A stretch of 64,000 nt of DNA from Gammaproteobacteria bacterium (GTDB lineage Bacteria > Pseudomonadota > Gammaproteobacteria > Poriferisulfidales > Poriferisulfidaceae), in contig JAPPLD010000006.1 of assembly GCA_028819565.1 (NCBI GenBank), positions 115,751-179,750 on the forward strand, given 5' to 3'. Shown piece by piece: positions 27,192-36,230 of this stretch. The translations under genes and the position numbers were made by a program. The notes beneath the pieces were generated by a model. The model ran no database searches. It was not told the origin of the DNA and worked only from the letters and a program-made list of their open reading frames with translations. Position 1 is the first letter of the stretch. Each line of letters opens with the position of its first letter.

Positions 27192-27458
27192 CTGACTCCC
27201 CTTCAGGCTCATCTCTCATGAGAAGAGACTAGCCGTGTACGATGCGAAAGTTGTAGAATATGCTGGAGGGGCGAATTACAATAGCCTTTGACTGTTTGCA
27301 AGTAATAATGTGAGTAAGAAAGCCTAATAGAACATCTTGAATCTAGAGAAGACTGTGCTGACAAAAACTGGCGTTTGCTTTGCATCCATTTAGGAGTTGC
27401 TGGCACCGAACAATTTAAAAAATTCAGGCAACCGCAAACTCAAGGATGAAATAAAACT
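27192..27458. other. Intergenic region upstream of the fused PARIS-type gene
   Basis: No gene is supported. The sequence is AT-rich and should hold the promoter of the 27.5-31.6 kb operon. I see no clear -35/-10 pair or ribosome site before the GTG at 27459; the sequence just upstream reads AAGGATGAAATAAAACT. Confidence 0.45.
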
Positions 27459-29549
27459 GTGAAAATTAAAGCAATTGAAATTACGAATTTCCGGGCAATT
27501 GAACGGATCAAGGCAACCAGCATAGGAGACATGGTCATAATTGCTGGACCGAACGGTTCTGGCAAGTCATGTATCCTTGACGCTATACGATTAGCCAAAT
27601 CGACGTATGGTGGTTATCAAACTAATGAATGGGATTTGTGGGTACAGGAATTTCAAATCAACGCGAAGTCTGAGCCTTGGGAATTGAAGAAACTTCTCCG
27701 CCAATCTGAGAAAAAAGCAGATATTAAAGTGGCGATTGAATTGTCCACTCGCGAAAGTGAATACATAAGGGAAAAACAGGATGATTTATTACAAGAGGCT
27801 GCATTCGGGAGGCTGTTTCCTGGACGTTATGCGGAAGAATGGAGGCGGCTTAGACAGGAGGGGGGAATCGCGAACCTGCAAGCCGATACTATTCGGGCTC
27901 TTGCTCAAGAACAAGAACGCTTAAAAGTCCAACTCAAGAGGGAACTAGAGAACTTGACGCAAGAAGCTCATGTGACAATTTTTCCGGAAGGACGGGTAAG
28001 TAGAGGGGATAACATAGCGCTTGAAACTATATGGCGTATTTACGAACCAGAACGAGTAGGAATCATTGACTATCATGGCTCTCACCGGAATTATGCACGT
28101 GAGAATGTGGCAGGGATTAATTTGAGCTTAAAGAGCCATGAAGAGCAGCAGAAGCAACATACTCTATATAACTACGGACATAAATATGCAAACATCAAGA
28201 CAGAAATGGCAACAGAATTTGTTCAGGATATGCTGCGGAAAGAGGGGGGTGCAACTGATGAACGCAGGCGACAAAGTTTAGAAAAGACATTGCAAGAACT
28301 TTTTAATATTTTTTTCCCTGGCAAGGAATTTTCTGGAGCTAGGGCAGACCAACACGGGAGTATCAAATTCCCGGTTGTTATCGGAGAGTCGGAACACGAT
28401 ATTAATGAACTTTCTTCGGGAGAAAAAGAGATACTGTATGGATATTTACGATTGAGAAGTTCAGCGCGCCGAGATTCGATTATCCTGCTGGATGAGCCGG
28501 AACTACATTTAAATCCAAAACTAATTCAAGGGCTGCCTCAATTCTACGAAAGATACCTGGTATCTGAACTGGAAAATCAAATGTGGCTTGTAACGCATTC
28601 GGATGCATTACTCCGAGAAGCCCTTTCAACGCCTAGAGCGACAGTGTTTCACATGCAAGAGGCAAAGGGGATCCCTGCAGGAGAAAATCAATTAAAGCGA
28701 GTCGAGGAAAATAAAGATGAAGAGCATGTAGTTTTGGAGATTGTTGGAGATATTGCTGGCTATAGACCACGAGGAAAAGTGGTAATTTTTGAGGGAAAAA
28801 ATGCTGGCTTTGATGTACGGATGGCTAGTAGATTATTTCCAGAATATGAGAAAAACATGAACTTTATAGCGGGAGGAAACAAAATAGGAGTAGAGCGGTT
28901 GCACAAGTGCCTAGAAGCAAGAGACGGTGAGGAGGGAATAAAAATATATTCTATAGTGGACCGCGATGGAAGTGATGCTATAAGAATCGGAGACCGAAGG
29001 TATTCTTGGGATGTATACCATATCGAAAATTATCTATTGGAGCCTACCTACATACATGAAGTCCTCAATGACAGCACAGTGGATGATCTGCAATTTAAAA
29101 ATGCGGCAGAAATAGAGGATGAGTTAAGAAGAATTGCGGAGCGACATGTACAGAAGCTTGTAAAAGAACAACTTCACCAGCATGTGAACCGTACATTAGT
29201 TTCTAAGATTGTGCTTGAGGCAGAAGATGATCACACGCTGAGCGAGACTCTTTTAGAGCAAGCCGAAGAATCAGCACAACGCGTGCTACAGGCCGTTGAG
29301 CAGGAGTTGAGGGATGGCAGACTTGAGGAAAAACGGCAAGAGAACGAAAATAAACTTGAGGAAGCGCTAGGGACGGATGATTGGAAAGAAATGTTTAGGG
29401 GGCGTGACATATTGAAAGAATTTAGTGGTCTTCACTGCAACGGCTTGCCGTATGAGAGATTTAGAGACATGATTGTGAATAGGATGCAGCAGCGAGGTTA
29501 CCAACCTAGCGGGATGCGTGCCGTATTGAGAAAGATCAACAATGATTAA
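27459..29549 (+). CDS. Fused AAA15 ATPase-DUF4435 (TOPRIM-like) protein, PARIS AriAB type
   Basis: A 696-residue protein joining two parts. Residues 1-430 are an OLD/SMC-type ATPase: Walker A GPNGSGKS 30-37, signature ELSSGEKEIL near 317, and Walker B IILLDEPELHLNP near 345. Residues 435-690 look like DUF4435, a TOPRIM-like nuclease domain: VIFEGKNAGFD near 445, SIVDRDGSD near 502, then YHIENYLLEP. In PARIS, AriA (AAA15) and AriB (DUF4435) give abortive infection when a phage anti-restriction protein is sensed, and fused forms are known. It is followed by a DNA methyltransferase and an endonuclease, which suits that role. An OLD-type nuclease is the alternative. Confidence 0.7.
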   Translation: MKIKAIEITNFRAIERIKATSIGDMVIIAGPNGSGKSCILDAIRLAKSTYGGYQTNEWDLWVQEFQINAKSEPWELKKLLRQSEKKADIKVAIELSTRESEYIREKQDDLLQEAAFGRLFPGRYAEEWRRLRQEGGIANLQADTIRALAQEQERLKVQLKRELENLTQEAHVTIFPEGRVSRGDNIALETIWRIYEPERVGIIDYHGSHRNYARENVAGINLSLKSHEEQQKQHTLYNYGHKYANIKTEMATEFVQDMLRKEGGATDERRRQSLEKTLQELFNIFFPGKEFSGARADQHGSIKFPVVIGESEHDINELSSGEKEILYGYLRLRSSARRDSIILLDEPELHLNPKLIQGLPQFYERYLVSELENQMWLVTHSDALLREALSTPRATVFHMQEAKGIPAGENQLKRVEENKDEEHVVLEIVGDIAGYRPRGKVVIFEGKNAGFDVRMASRLFPEYEKNMNFIAGGNKIGVERLHKCLEARDGEEGIKIYSIVDRDGSDAIRIGDRRYSWDVYHIENYLLEPTYIHEVLNDSTVDDLQFKNAAEIEDELRRIAERHVQKLVKEQLHQHVNRTLVSKIVLEAEDDHTLSETLLEQAEESAQRVLQAVEQELRDGRLEEKRQENENKLEEALGTDDWKEMFRGRDILKEFSGLHCNGLPYERFRDMIVNRMQQRGYQPSGMRAVLRKINND

Positions 29550-29576
29550 TAATAGGAAATTTTCAGACTGTGGGAT

Positions 29577-30800
29577 ATGAGTACTTCGATTTTAACCTCA
29601 GAAGAAGGTAAATGTACTGCCTACCGAGAAAAATACGCACCTACGGTAGCACGACATGTCACGTGCGACACCCCACTGAAAGACATATCGCTCAATTGGA
29701 CTGAAAAGCAATTACCGGAGCGTGAGCGCACAAAACATGTTCACCGCCTTCATCCCTATCTTGGCAAGTATATTCCCCAACTAGTTGAAGTTTTTCTCCG
29801 AAAATACTTCAAACCGAGTATGACCGTTCTAGATCCATTCTCAGGTTCTGGAACAACACTCATCCAAGCAAATGAACTAGAAATTAATAGTGTGGGTTGC
29901 GATATTTCAGCCTTTAACATTCTGCTTGGCTCAGTGAAGACCGCGACGTACAACGTTTCCCAACTGAATAAAGAAGTCACAGACATTTTGGGTAAAACCG
30001 CATTGTTGGCCGGTCACGAAGCTCCATTGCTACCAGTGGATGAACTGCCGGAGGTGAACCTGCAAGTAGACAACGCCTATCTCAAGGAATGGTTTGCGCC
30101 ACAAGCGTTGGAAGAGCTTTTAATTTTTCGTTCATTGATTCCAAACTATGAGCATCAGGATTTTCTAAAGCTGGTATTGTCTCGGGCGGCCCGATCGGCA
30201 CGGCGTACCACTCACTTTGATCTTGATTTCCCTAAAAAGCCTGTAACGGAACCCTATTTCTGTCACAAGCACGGTCGTACCTGTACCCCGACGGAAACTG
30301 CTTTCAAGTTTTTAACTCGATATGGTCGCGACAATTTCCGCAGAGTAGAGGAATTTTCAAAAATCCGTACTTCAGCAAAGGTCAAGTTAGTCCATGGCGA
30401 TAGCCGCATAGCGAAATTTCCTCAAGCCGATGGCGTAATTACTAGCCCGCCTTATGTGGGATTGATTGACTACCATGAACAGCATAGGTATGCGTTTGAG
30501 CTTTTGAATCTACCGGACAATCGAGGTGATGAGATTGGCTCGGCGGAAGAAGGACAGAGTAAGGCGGCAAAAGAGGCTTACGTGGCAAACATGAAGGCCG
30601 TGTTTCAGAACGTGTCACGAAAAATTCGTGTGGGAGGCAGGTTGATTGTGGTGGCAGGAGATAGGCATAATGTTTATTCGGAAATACTGGACGAACCTAA
30701 TCTGGCGCATGAGGCAACTCTCCAACGGCATGTGAACCGCCGAACTGGGAGAAGGTCTGGTGAATTCTACGAATCAATTTTCATATATGTAAAGAAATGA
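29577..30800 (+). CDS. Site-specific DNA methyltransferase (type II R-M)
   Basis: A 407-residue SAM-dependent amino-methyltransferase. The SAM motif DPFSGSGTT is at about 86-94 and the catalytic TSPPY at about 288-292, about 200 residues apart, so the target-recognition region lies between them (it includes CHKHGRTC). This order fits the N4-cytosine/N6-adenine enzymes. It overlaps the TdeIII-like endonuclease gene by ATGA and lies 27 bases after the fused PARIS gene. The target base is unknown. Confidence 0.88.
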   Translation: MSTSILTSEEGKCTAYREKYAPTVARHVTCDTPLKDISLNWTEKQLPERERTKHVHRLHPYLGKYIPQLVEVFLRKYFKPSMTVLDPFSGSGTTLIQANELEINSVGCDISAFNILLGSVKTATYNVSQLNKEVTDILGKTALLAGHEAPLLPVDELPEVNLQVDNAYLKEWFAPQALEELLIFRSLIPNYEHQDFLKLVLSRAARSARRTTHFDLDFPKKPVTEPYFCHKHGRTCTPTETAFKFLTRYGRDNFRRVEEFSKIRTSAKVKLVHGDSRIAKFPQADGVITSPPYVGLIDYHEQHRYAFELLNLPDNRGDEIGSAEEGQSKAAKEAYVANMKAVFQNVSRKIRVGGRLIVVAGDRHNVYSEILDEPNLAHEATLQRHVNRRTGRRSGEFYESIFIYVKK

Positions 30801-31618
30801 AAAATTCGCTACTTTCCGAGGCAGAAACCATTGAAACTGTCATCACGCAGATGATGGACCGGGTCATGGAGAAAGTTCTAATTGGCGATCCCTTTAAGCC
30901 AGATGAATTCGAATCCATAAAACCTATTTACGCGGCATTGGTTCCAATGGAAGTTTTCAAAGGCGCCCATTTTGAGCGACGTTTTGTCACACCTTTTGGG
31001 AAAGTTTGGGAAAGATTGGCGGAGGTGATAGCAAAGCAGAGATATGGATTTGTGAAACTGAATCATAAGATTGATGGATATATTCCTGCTGAACGTTTGG
31101 TGCTAATTCAAGAAACGCTAGATTCGTTGGAGTTCGCACATGGCAGGAAACCAAACCAAGGACCCTGCTGGGATTTGGAACTGGAAGGCATCTTGGAAGG
31201 TGGTGGGGATCTTAGGCCGGTATCAGTAAACTGTGATCTATACGTGTCTGACGCATCTGACTGCCCCGGTTCCGCTTATGAACTTAAAGCTCCGTTACCC
31301 AATAGTGACCAAACAAAAGTGAGTAAGGAGAAGATGCTCAAATTGCATGCGATGGAGCCGAAGAAGGTCGACTCGGCGTATTATGCGCTGCCATATAACC
31401 CATATGGCGAGAATAAGGCGGATTATACGTGGGCTTTTCCGCAACGGTGGTTTGATATGCAAAATGACGCTTGCGTATTGATTGGCCCTGAGTTTTGGGA
31501 ACTTATAGGTGACGAGAATAGTTATCGAGAGATTATAGAGACAGCGAAAAGATTAGGGGAAGAATACAAAAAACGTATTCTTGAGGAATACCTGGGCATT
31601 AATTTTTTGGAGCACTAA
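30797..31618 (+). CDS. TdeIII-like type II restriction endonuclease
   Basis: A 273-residue endonuclease with the core YELKAPLPNSDQTKVSKEKM (about 159-178), which matches the TdeIII family (GGNCC-type enzymes in the characterised members). The putative catalytic residues are D147 (VNCDLY) and E161-x-K163 (ELK). It is coupled to the methyltransferase. The target of this protein is not shown by the sequence. Confidence 0.72.
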   Translation: MKNSLLSEAETIETVITQMMDRVMEKVLIGDPFKPDEFESIKPIYAALVPMEVFKGAHFERRFVTPFGKVWERLAEVIAKQRYGFVKLNHKIDGYIPAERLVLIQETLDSLEFAHGRKPNQGPCWDLELEGILEGGGDLRPVSVNCDLYVSDASDCPGSAYELKAPLPNSDQTKVSKEKMLKLHAMEPKKVDSAYYALPYNPYGENKADYTWAFPQRWFDMQNDACVLIGPEFWELIGDENSYREIIETAKRLGEEYKKRILEEYLGINFLEH

Positions 31619-31689
31619 GAGAAGGTCCACCAGTCAACTGAGGAGTACTCTCGGTCAATAACTTGGCTTCCAAGCGATAGAATTACCAC

Positions 31690-32139
31690 ATGAATGCCCG
31701 CCAGAAACGCCGTCTTGGCTTGGCCGTGGCCGTTTCCGTCGGGGTTGCCGCCGGAGTGGCACTGATGCTGTACGCCTTCCAGCAGAACCTGCTGTATTTC
31801 TATAGTCCTTCGCAGGTCGCCGCCGGCTTGGTGGAACCGCAGACGACATTCCGTCTCGGAGGCTTGGTGGCCCAAGGCAGCGTGCAGCATGAGACCGGTT
31901 CGATGGAGGTCCGCTTTGCGTTGACCGATGGGGCGCATAGCCTGCCGGTGCACTACAGTGGCCTGCTGCCGGATCTGTTTCGCGAAGGGCAGGGTATCGT
32001 CACCTTGGGCAGGTTGAACGAAGGCGGAGTGTTCGTGGCTCAAGAGGTGTTGGCCAAGCACGATGAGAACTATATGCCGCCGGAAGTGGCGGAGGCTTTG
32101 ACCGAAGCGGGGCAGGCCCCGGTCGGGATCTCCTGGTGA
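31690..32139 (+). CDS. ccmE: Periplasmic heme chaperone CcmE
   Basis: A 149-residue membrane-anchored chaperone that binds heme covalently through His124 in the conserved AKHDENYMPPEV. One helix (about 9-29) anchors it. It is the first gene after the 5.8-kb insertion, so it must either use a new promoter or read-through from the R-M genes. It overlaps ccmF (GTGA). Confidence 0.96.
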   Translation: MNARQKRRLGLAVAVSVGVAAGVALMLYAFQQNLLYFYSPSQVAAGLVEPQTTFRLGGLVAQGSVQHETGSMEVRFALTDGAHSLPVHYSGLLPDLFREGQGIVTLGRLNEGGVFVAQEVLAKHDENYMPPEVAEALTEAGQAPVGISW

Positions 32140-34091
32140 TTCCCGAACTCGGCCATTTCGCTCTGGTCCTGGCCTGTGTGCTGGCGGCGCTGCAGGCATT
32201 TCTGCCAAGCCTGGGAACCCAGCGGGGCAACCCGACCTGGATGCGCAGCGCCTCTTCGCTGGCGCTGGGCCAGGGAGTCCTGGTGCTGCTCGCCTACCTC
32301 GCGCTGACCTGGGCGTTCATCGAACACGATTTTTCCGTTCGCTACGTCGCCAACAACTCCAATACGGAACTGCCGCTGGCCTACCGGATTTCCGGTGTAT
32401 GGGGCGGACATGAAGGTTCCCTGCTGCTGTGGTCCCTGGTCCTGTCGGCTTGGACTGTCGCGGTGGTCGCGCTGAGTCGCCGGCTCCCCATGCTGTTCCG
32501 GGCGCGTGTGCTGGCTGTGCTGGGGTTTGTCAGCCTCGGGTTCCTCGCTTTCATGCTGGCGACCTCCAATCCGTTCGACCGCCTGATTCCCCCGGCCATA
32601 CAGGGGCGCGACCTCAACCCGCTTCTGCAGGATCCAGGCCTGGTGATTCATCCGCCGATGTTGTACATGGGCTACGTCGGGTTCGCGGTGGCCTTTGCAT
32701 TCGCCATTGCGGCGTTGTGGGGCGGCCACCTGCATGCGGCTTGGGCACGCTGGACGCGTCCTTGGGTGACTGCGGCTTGGATGTTCTTGACCCTCGGTAT
32801 TGGCCTTGGCAGCTGGTGGGCCTACCATGAGCTCGGCTGGGGCGGCTGGTGGTTCTGGGACCCGGTGGAAAACGCCTCGTTCATGCCTTGGCTGGTCGGG
32901 ACAGCACTGATTCATTCTCTGGCGGTTACCGAAAAGCGTAACACCTTCAAGCGCTGGACCGTGCTGCTGGCGCTGCTGGCGTTCTCCCTGAGCCTCCTCG
33001 GGACCTTCCTGGTGCGCTCCGGGGTGCTGGTGTCAGTGCATGCGTTCGCGAACGATCCCGCCCGAGGGGTGTACATCTTGGGATTCCTGGCGGTGGTTGT
33101 CGGCGGCGGACTGACTCTGTATGCGACGCGCGCCCACCACATCGAGAGCCCAGGGCACTTCGAATTGCTTTCCCGGGAAACCTTGCTCTTGTTCAACAAC
33201 GTGTTCCTGCTGATCGCCACGTTTGCCATCCTGCTTGGAACCCTGTACCCGTTGATCGTGGACGTTCTCGGATTGCCGTCCATGTCGGTTGGGCCGCCGT
33301 ACTTCAATCTCGTATTCCTGCCGTTGATGCTGCCGCTATTGTTCCTCGCCGCGATCGGGCCGATCTCACGTTGGAAAAAGACCCGAGCCCGCGAACTGCT
33401 GCGCCGGCTTCAGGTGCCGCTGATACTGGCGCTTGCGCTCGGCACCGCCGTCCCGTGGGCGGTTTTCGGCTCCACGTCGCCCTTGGTACTGGTAGGGACC
33501 ATGCTCGGGGTCTGGTGTATTTCCGGGACGCTGACGGCGTTGTGGCGGCAGTTCTCCCGCATGCGGCGCGGTACCAGCACCGGCTACAGCCTGCGGCGTT
33601 TGCCCCGGCACATGATCGGCATGACTTGTGCGCATGCCGGACTTGGCGTGATTGCGCTCGGCATCGCGTTCACGACGGCGTTCTCGGTGGAGCGGGAACT
33701 GGTAATGAACGAAGGTGACAAGGTTGCGTTCGCGGAACATGAATTCGTGTTCCATGGCGTGCGCGAGGTAGACGGGCCGAACTACCAGGCTCAGCAGGGA
33801 CACCTTTCCGTCTACCGGGAGGGTCTGCCGGTGACGGAATTGCGGCCGGAGAAACGTGCCTATCTGGTGCAGTCCTCGCCGATGACCGAGGCTGCTATCC
33901 ACTCGACGGTCTGGCGTGACGTGTACGCGGCGCTCGGAGTAGCCCAGCCTGGGGGAGGCTGGGGCGTACGGCTGTATGTCAAACCGTTTATCCAATGGTT
34001 GTGGGGCGGCGCGTTGCTGATGGCGTTCGGCGGATTGCTGGCGTTGTCGGACCGTCGCTACCGTTATCGGCGCGGGAGGGTGCGGACATGA
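32136..34091 (+). CDS. ccmF: Cytochrome c heme lyase subunit CcmF
   Basis: A 651-residue polytopic protein of the heme lyase complex. The WWD motif is WGGWWFWDPVENASFMPWL, with the conserved histidines in HPPMLYMGYVG and the C-terminal periplasmic part. The GTG start overlaps the ccmE stop. It joins heme from CcmE to apocytochromes held by CcmH/CcmI. Confidence 0.96.
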   Translation: MIPELGHFALVLACVLAALQAFLPSLGTQRGNPTWMRSASSLALGQGVLVLLAYLALTWAFIEHDFSVRYVANNSNTELPLAYRISGVWGGHEGSLLLWSLVLSAWTVAVVALSRRLPMLFRARVLAVLGFVSLGFLAFMLATSNPFDRLIPPAIQGRDLNPLLQDPGLVIHPPMLYMGYVGFAVAFAFAIAALWGGHLHAAWARWTRPWVTAAWMFLTLGIGLGSWWAYHELGWGGWWFWDPVENASFMPWLVGTALIHSLAVTEKRNTFKRWTVLLALLAFSLSLLGTFLVRSGVLVSVHAFANDPARGVYILGFLAVVVGGGLTLYATRAHHIESPGHFELLSRETLLLFNNVFLLIATFAILLGTLYPLIVDVLGLPSMSVGPPYFNLVFLPLMLPLLFLAAIGPISRWKKTRARELLRRLQVPLILALALGTAVPWAVFGSTSPLVLVGTMLGVWCISGTLTALWRQFSRMRRGTSTGYSLRRLPRHMIGMTCAHAGLGVIALGIAFTTAFSVERELVMNEGDKVAFAEHEFVFHGVREVDGPNYQAQQGHLSVYREGLPVTELRPEKRAYLVQSSPMTEAAIHSTVWRDVYAALGVAQPGGGWGVRLYVKPFIQWLWGGALLMAFGGLLALSDRRYRYRRGRVRT

Positions 34092-34606
34092 TGCGCGGTT
34101 GGCTGGTGGTGATCGTGTTTGCGGGATTGGTCGTCATGCTGGCGATCGGCCTGACCCGTGACCCGTCGCGGGTCAGTTCGCCGCTGGTCGGTTTGCCGGT
34201 TCCGACCTTTCAGGCGGAACGTCTGAGTTCGGCCGAAGAGACATTCGATTCCTCAACGCTTCGCGGCGAATGGAGCCTGCTCAACGTCTGGGCCAGCTGG
34301 TGCACCACTTGCCTGGAAGAGCACGACCTGCTGATGCGCCTGTCGCAGCAACTGGCGCTGTACGGGATCAATCACCGGGACACGCGCGGCGAGGCCCGGA
34401 ACTGGTTACAGGTCTACGGCAATCCGTACCGTTCCAGCGTCTTCGACGAGCATGGCGAGGTGGGGATCGAACTGGGCGTGTACAAGGTCCCGGAAACGTT
34501 CCTGCTGGATCCGGATGGCGTGATCCGCTACAAGCACATCGGCGCACTGGACGAGAAAGCCTACCGGGAAGAGATCCTGGCGCGCATCCGCGGAGAGAAG
34601 TCATGA
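34088..34606 (+). CDS. ccmG: Thiol:disulfide interchange protein CcmG/DsbE
   Basis: A 172-residue thioredoxin-fold protein with an N-terminal membrane anchor (about residues 4-22) and the redox site C72-x-x-C75 (WASWCTTCLEEH). It keeps apocytochrome cysteines reduced for heme attachment. The ATG at 34088 overlaps the ccmF stop; a second ATG follows at once. Confidence 0.95.
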   Translation: MMRGWLVVIVFAGLVVMLAIGLTRDPSRVSSPLVGLPVPTFQAERLSSAEETFDSSTLRGEWSLLNVWASWCTTCLEEHDLLMRLSQQLALYGINHRDTRGEARNWLQVYGNPYRSSVFDEHGEVGIELGVYKVPETFLLDPDGVIRYKHIGALDEKAYREEILARIRGEKS

Positions 34607-35043
34607 AGCGGATCACGGCTTGGGGGTTCTGCCTGTTCTTCATAGGTGGCGTGTGCTTGGCTGCCGACGAGGCCGGTGACGAGCGATACCAGGCGCTCTT
34701 GTACGAATTGCGCTGCCTGGTCTGCCAGAACCAGTCGCTGGCCGACTCCGATGCGGAGCTGGCGGGTGACCTGCGTAAGCGCGTTCGGGACCTGATCGAC
34801 CAGGGCATGACTGACAAGCAGATCATTGAACATCTGCAGGCGCGCTATGGTGACTTTATCCTGTATCGACCCCCGTTTGCCTGGCGAACGGTCGCCCTGT
34901 GGATCGGGCCGTTCGTGCTGCTGGCTCTCACCGCCTGGCTGTTGCTGCGACGCATCCGGCGCAGGCACGTGCGGGCATCCGGCGGTTTGTCGGACGCAGA
35001 GCGTGAACGGCTTGCAAAAGTCCTGAAGCGGGGTGACGACTGA
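34603..35043 (+). CDS. ccmH: Cytochrome c-type biogenesis protein CcmH (short form)
   Basis: A 146-residue protein with a signal peptide ending near residue 20, the redox motif LRCLVCQNQS (C38, C41) and one C-terminal membrane helix. This is the short CcmH whose second half is encoded separately as ccmI. It overlaps ccmG and ccmI by ATGA-type junctions. Confidence 0.94.
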   Translation: MKRITAWGFCLFFIGGVCLAADEAGDERYQALLYELRCLVCQNQSLADSDAELAGDLRKRVRDLIDQGMTDKQIIEHLQARYGDFILYRPPFAWRTVALWIGPFVLLALTAWLLLRRIRRRHVRASGGLSDAERERLAKVLKRGDD

Positions 35044-36230
35044 TGTGGGGGTTCTTCGCAGGTTGCCTCGCGCTGCTGGCGCTGGCGCTGATCTTCGTGC
35101 TCTATCCCTGGTGGGCGAAGCGGCGGCCGCGCTCCGAGTCCATGCGCGACATCCTGACTCACGCCTACAACCTCCGCCGAAACGAATTGCAGCAGGACGT
35201 CGAGATCGGCTGGCTTTCGCCGGAGTTGTTCGGCGAGGCCGAGGCGGAGCTGGACCGCAGCCTCCTCGAAGATGTAGAAGAAGTCGGTGAGGGCGCCATC
35301 GAACCTGCGAGGCAGGAAGGACGAACCGCGATCTGGCTTGCACTCGGCGTGGTGGTCGTCAGCATTGGTCTCATGCTGGCGTCCAGTGAACTGACGCGTT
35401 TTGCGATATTCGGCGGCGCGCCGGACGAGACTCAACAGATAGAGACACTGCATGAACGCCTGCTTCGGCAGGTCGACGAGAACCCTCAGGAAGCGAATGC
35501 CTGGGCGGAACTTGGAGATTTTTACCGGGAGCAGGGGCAAGGGCCGGAGGCGGTGAGCGCATGGATGCATGCCAATGCCTTGCTGGAATATTCGGACCCC
35601 TCGGCACTGGTGGCGCTGGCGGATGCGATGGCGATGGCGGGCGGAGACTGGTTCTCAGACGAGGCCATGGGATACCTGTCGCAGGCGTTGGACTTGGACC
35701 CGGCTCACCAGAAGGCCCTATGGCTGTTCGGCTGGGCGTCCTGGCAGAGAGAGAACGCGGAAGCAGCGGTTCAGTCTTGGGAACGGTTGCTCATGGTCTT
35801 GCCAGTAGAAGAGGAGGGCGTCCGCGCGATGGTCGAGAATTGGCTGGACGAGGCCAGGCGTGAAGCCGGCGAACCCGAGATCGAGCCCTCTCTGCAGGTG
35901 GAAGTGGCGCTGGACCCGGCATTTGTGGAAGCCTACAACCCGGACGCGACCCTGTTCGTATACGCGCGCCGCGTTGACGGGCCGCCCATGCCGCTCGCGA
36001 TCTGGCGCGGCGTGGCCAGTGAGTTTCCGGTACAGGTGGTGCTGGATGACACTCTGGCGATGATGCCGGAGATGAACTTGTCCAAGGCCCGCGAAGTCAT
36101 GGTGGTGGCGCGCATCAGCGAAAGCGGACAGGCAGAGCGGCAGAGCGGCGACCTGATCGGGGAGGTCGGACCGGTGGCTGTCATCCCCAACGCGACGACC
36201 CAAGTGACGATCGACCAGCGCATCCCGTGA
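35043..36230 (+). CDS. ccmI: Cytochrome c-type biogenesis protein CcmI
   Basis: A 395-residue protein with two N-terminal membrane helices (about 5-22 and 95-113) around a basic/acidic loop, then TPR repeats (WAELGDFYREQG, AWMHANALLEYSD, YLSQALDLDPAHQKALWLFG) and a beta-rich C-terminal domain. It is an apocytochrome chaperone in the lyase complex. The stop overlaps lolC, so ccmE-I and lolCD form one long operon. Confidence 0.93.
   Translation: MWGFFAGCLALLALALIFVLYPWWAKRRPRSESMRDILTHAYNLRRNELQQDVEIGWLSPELFGEAEAELDRSLLEDVEEVGEGAIEPARQEGRTAIWLALGVVVVSIGLMLASSELTRFAIFGGAPDETQQIETLHERLLRQVDENPQEANAWAELGDFYREQGQGPEAVSAWMHANALLEYSDPSALVALADAMAMAGGDWFSDEAMGYLSQALDLDPAHQKALWLFGWASWQRENAEAAVQSWERLLMVLPVEEEGVRAMVENWLDEARREAGEPEIEPSLQVEVALDPAFVEAYNPDATLFVYARRVDGPPMPLAIWRGVASEFPVQVVLDDTLAMMPEMNLSKAREVMVVARISESGQAERQSGDLIGEVGPVAVIPNATTQVTIDQRIP

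Noticed and set aside
27015..27212. 65-codon minus-strand frame across the palindromic element
   Set aside because: Its amino acids come from the inverted arms; no ribosome site.
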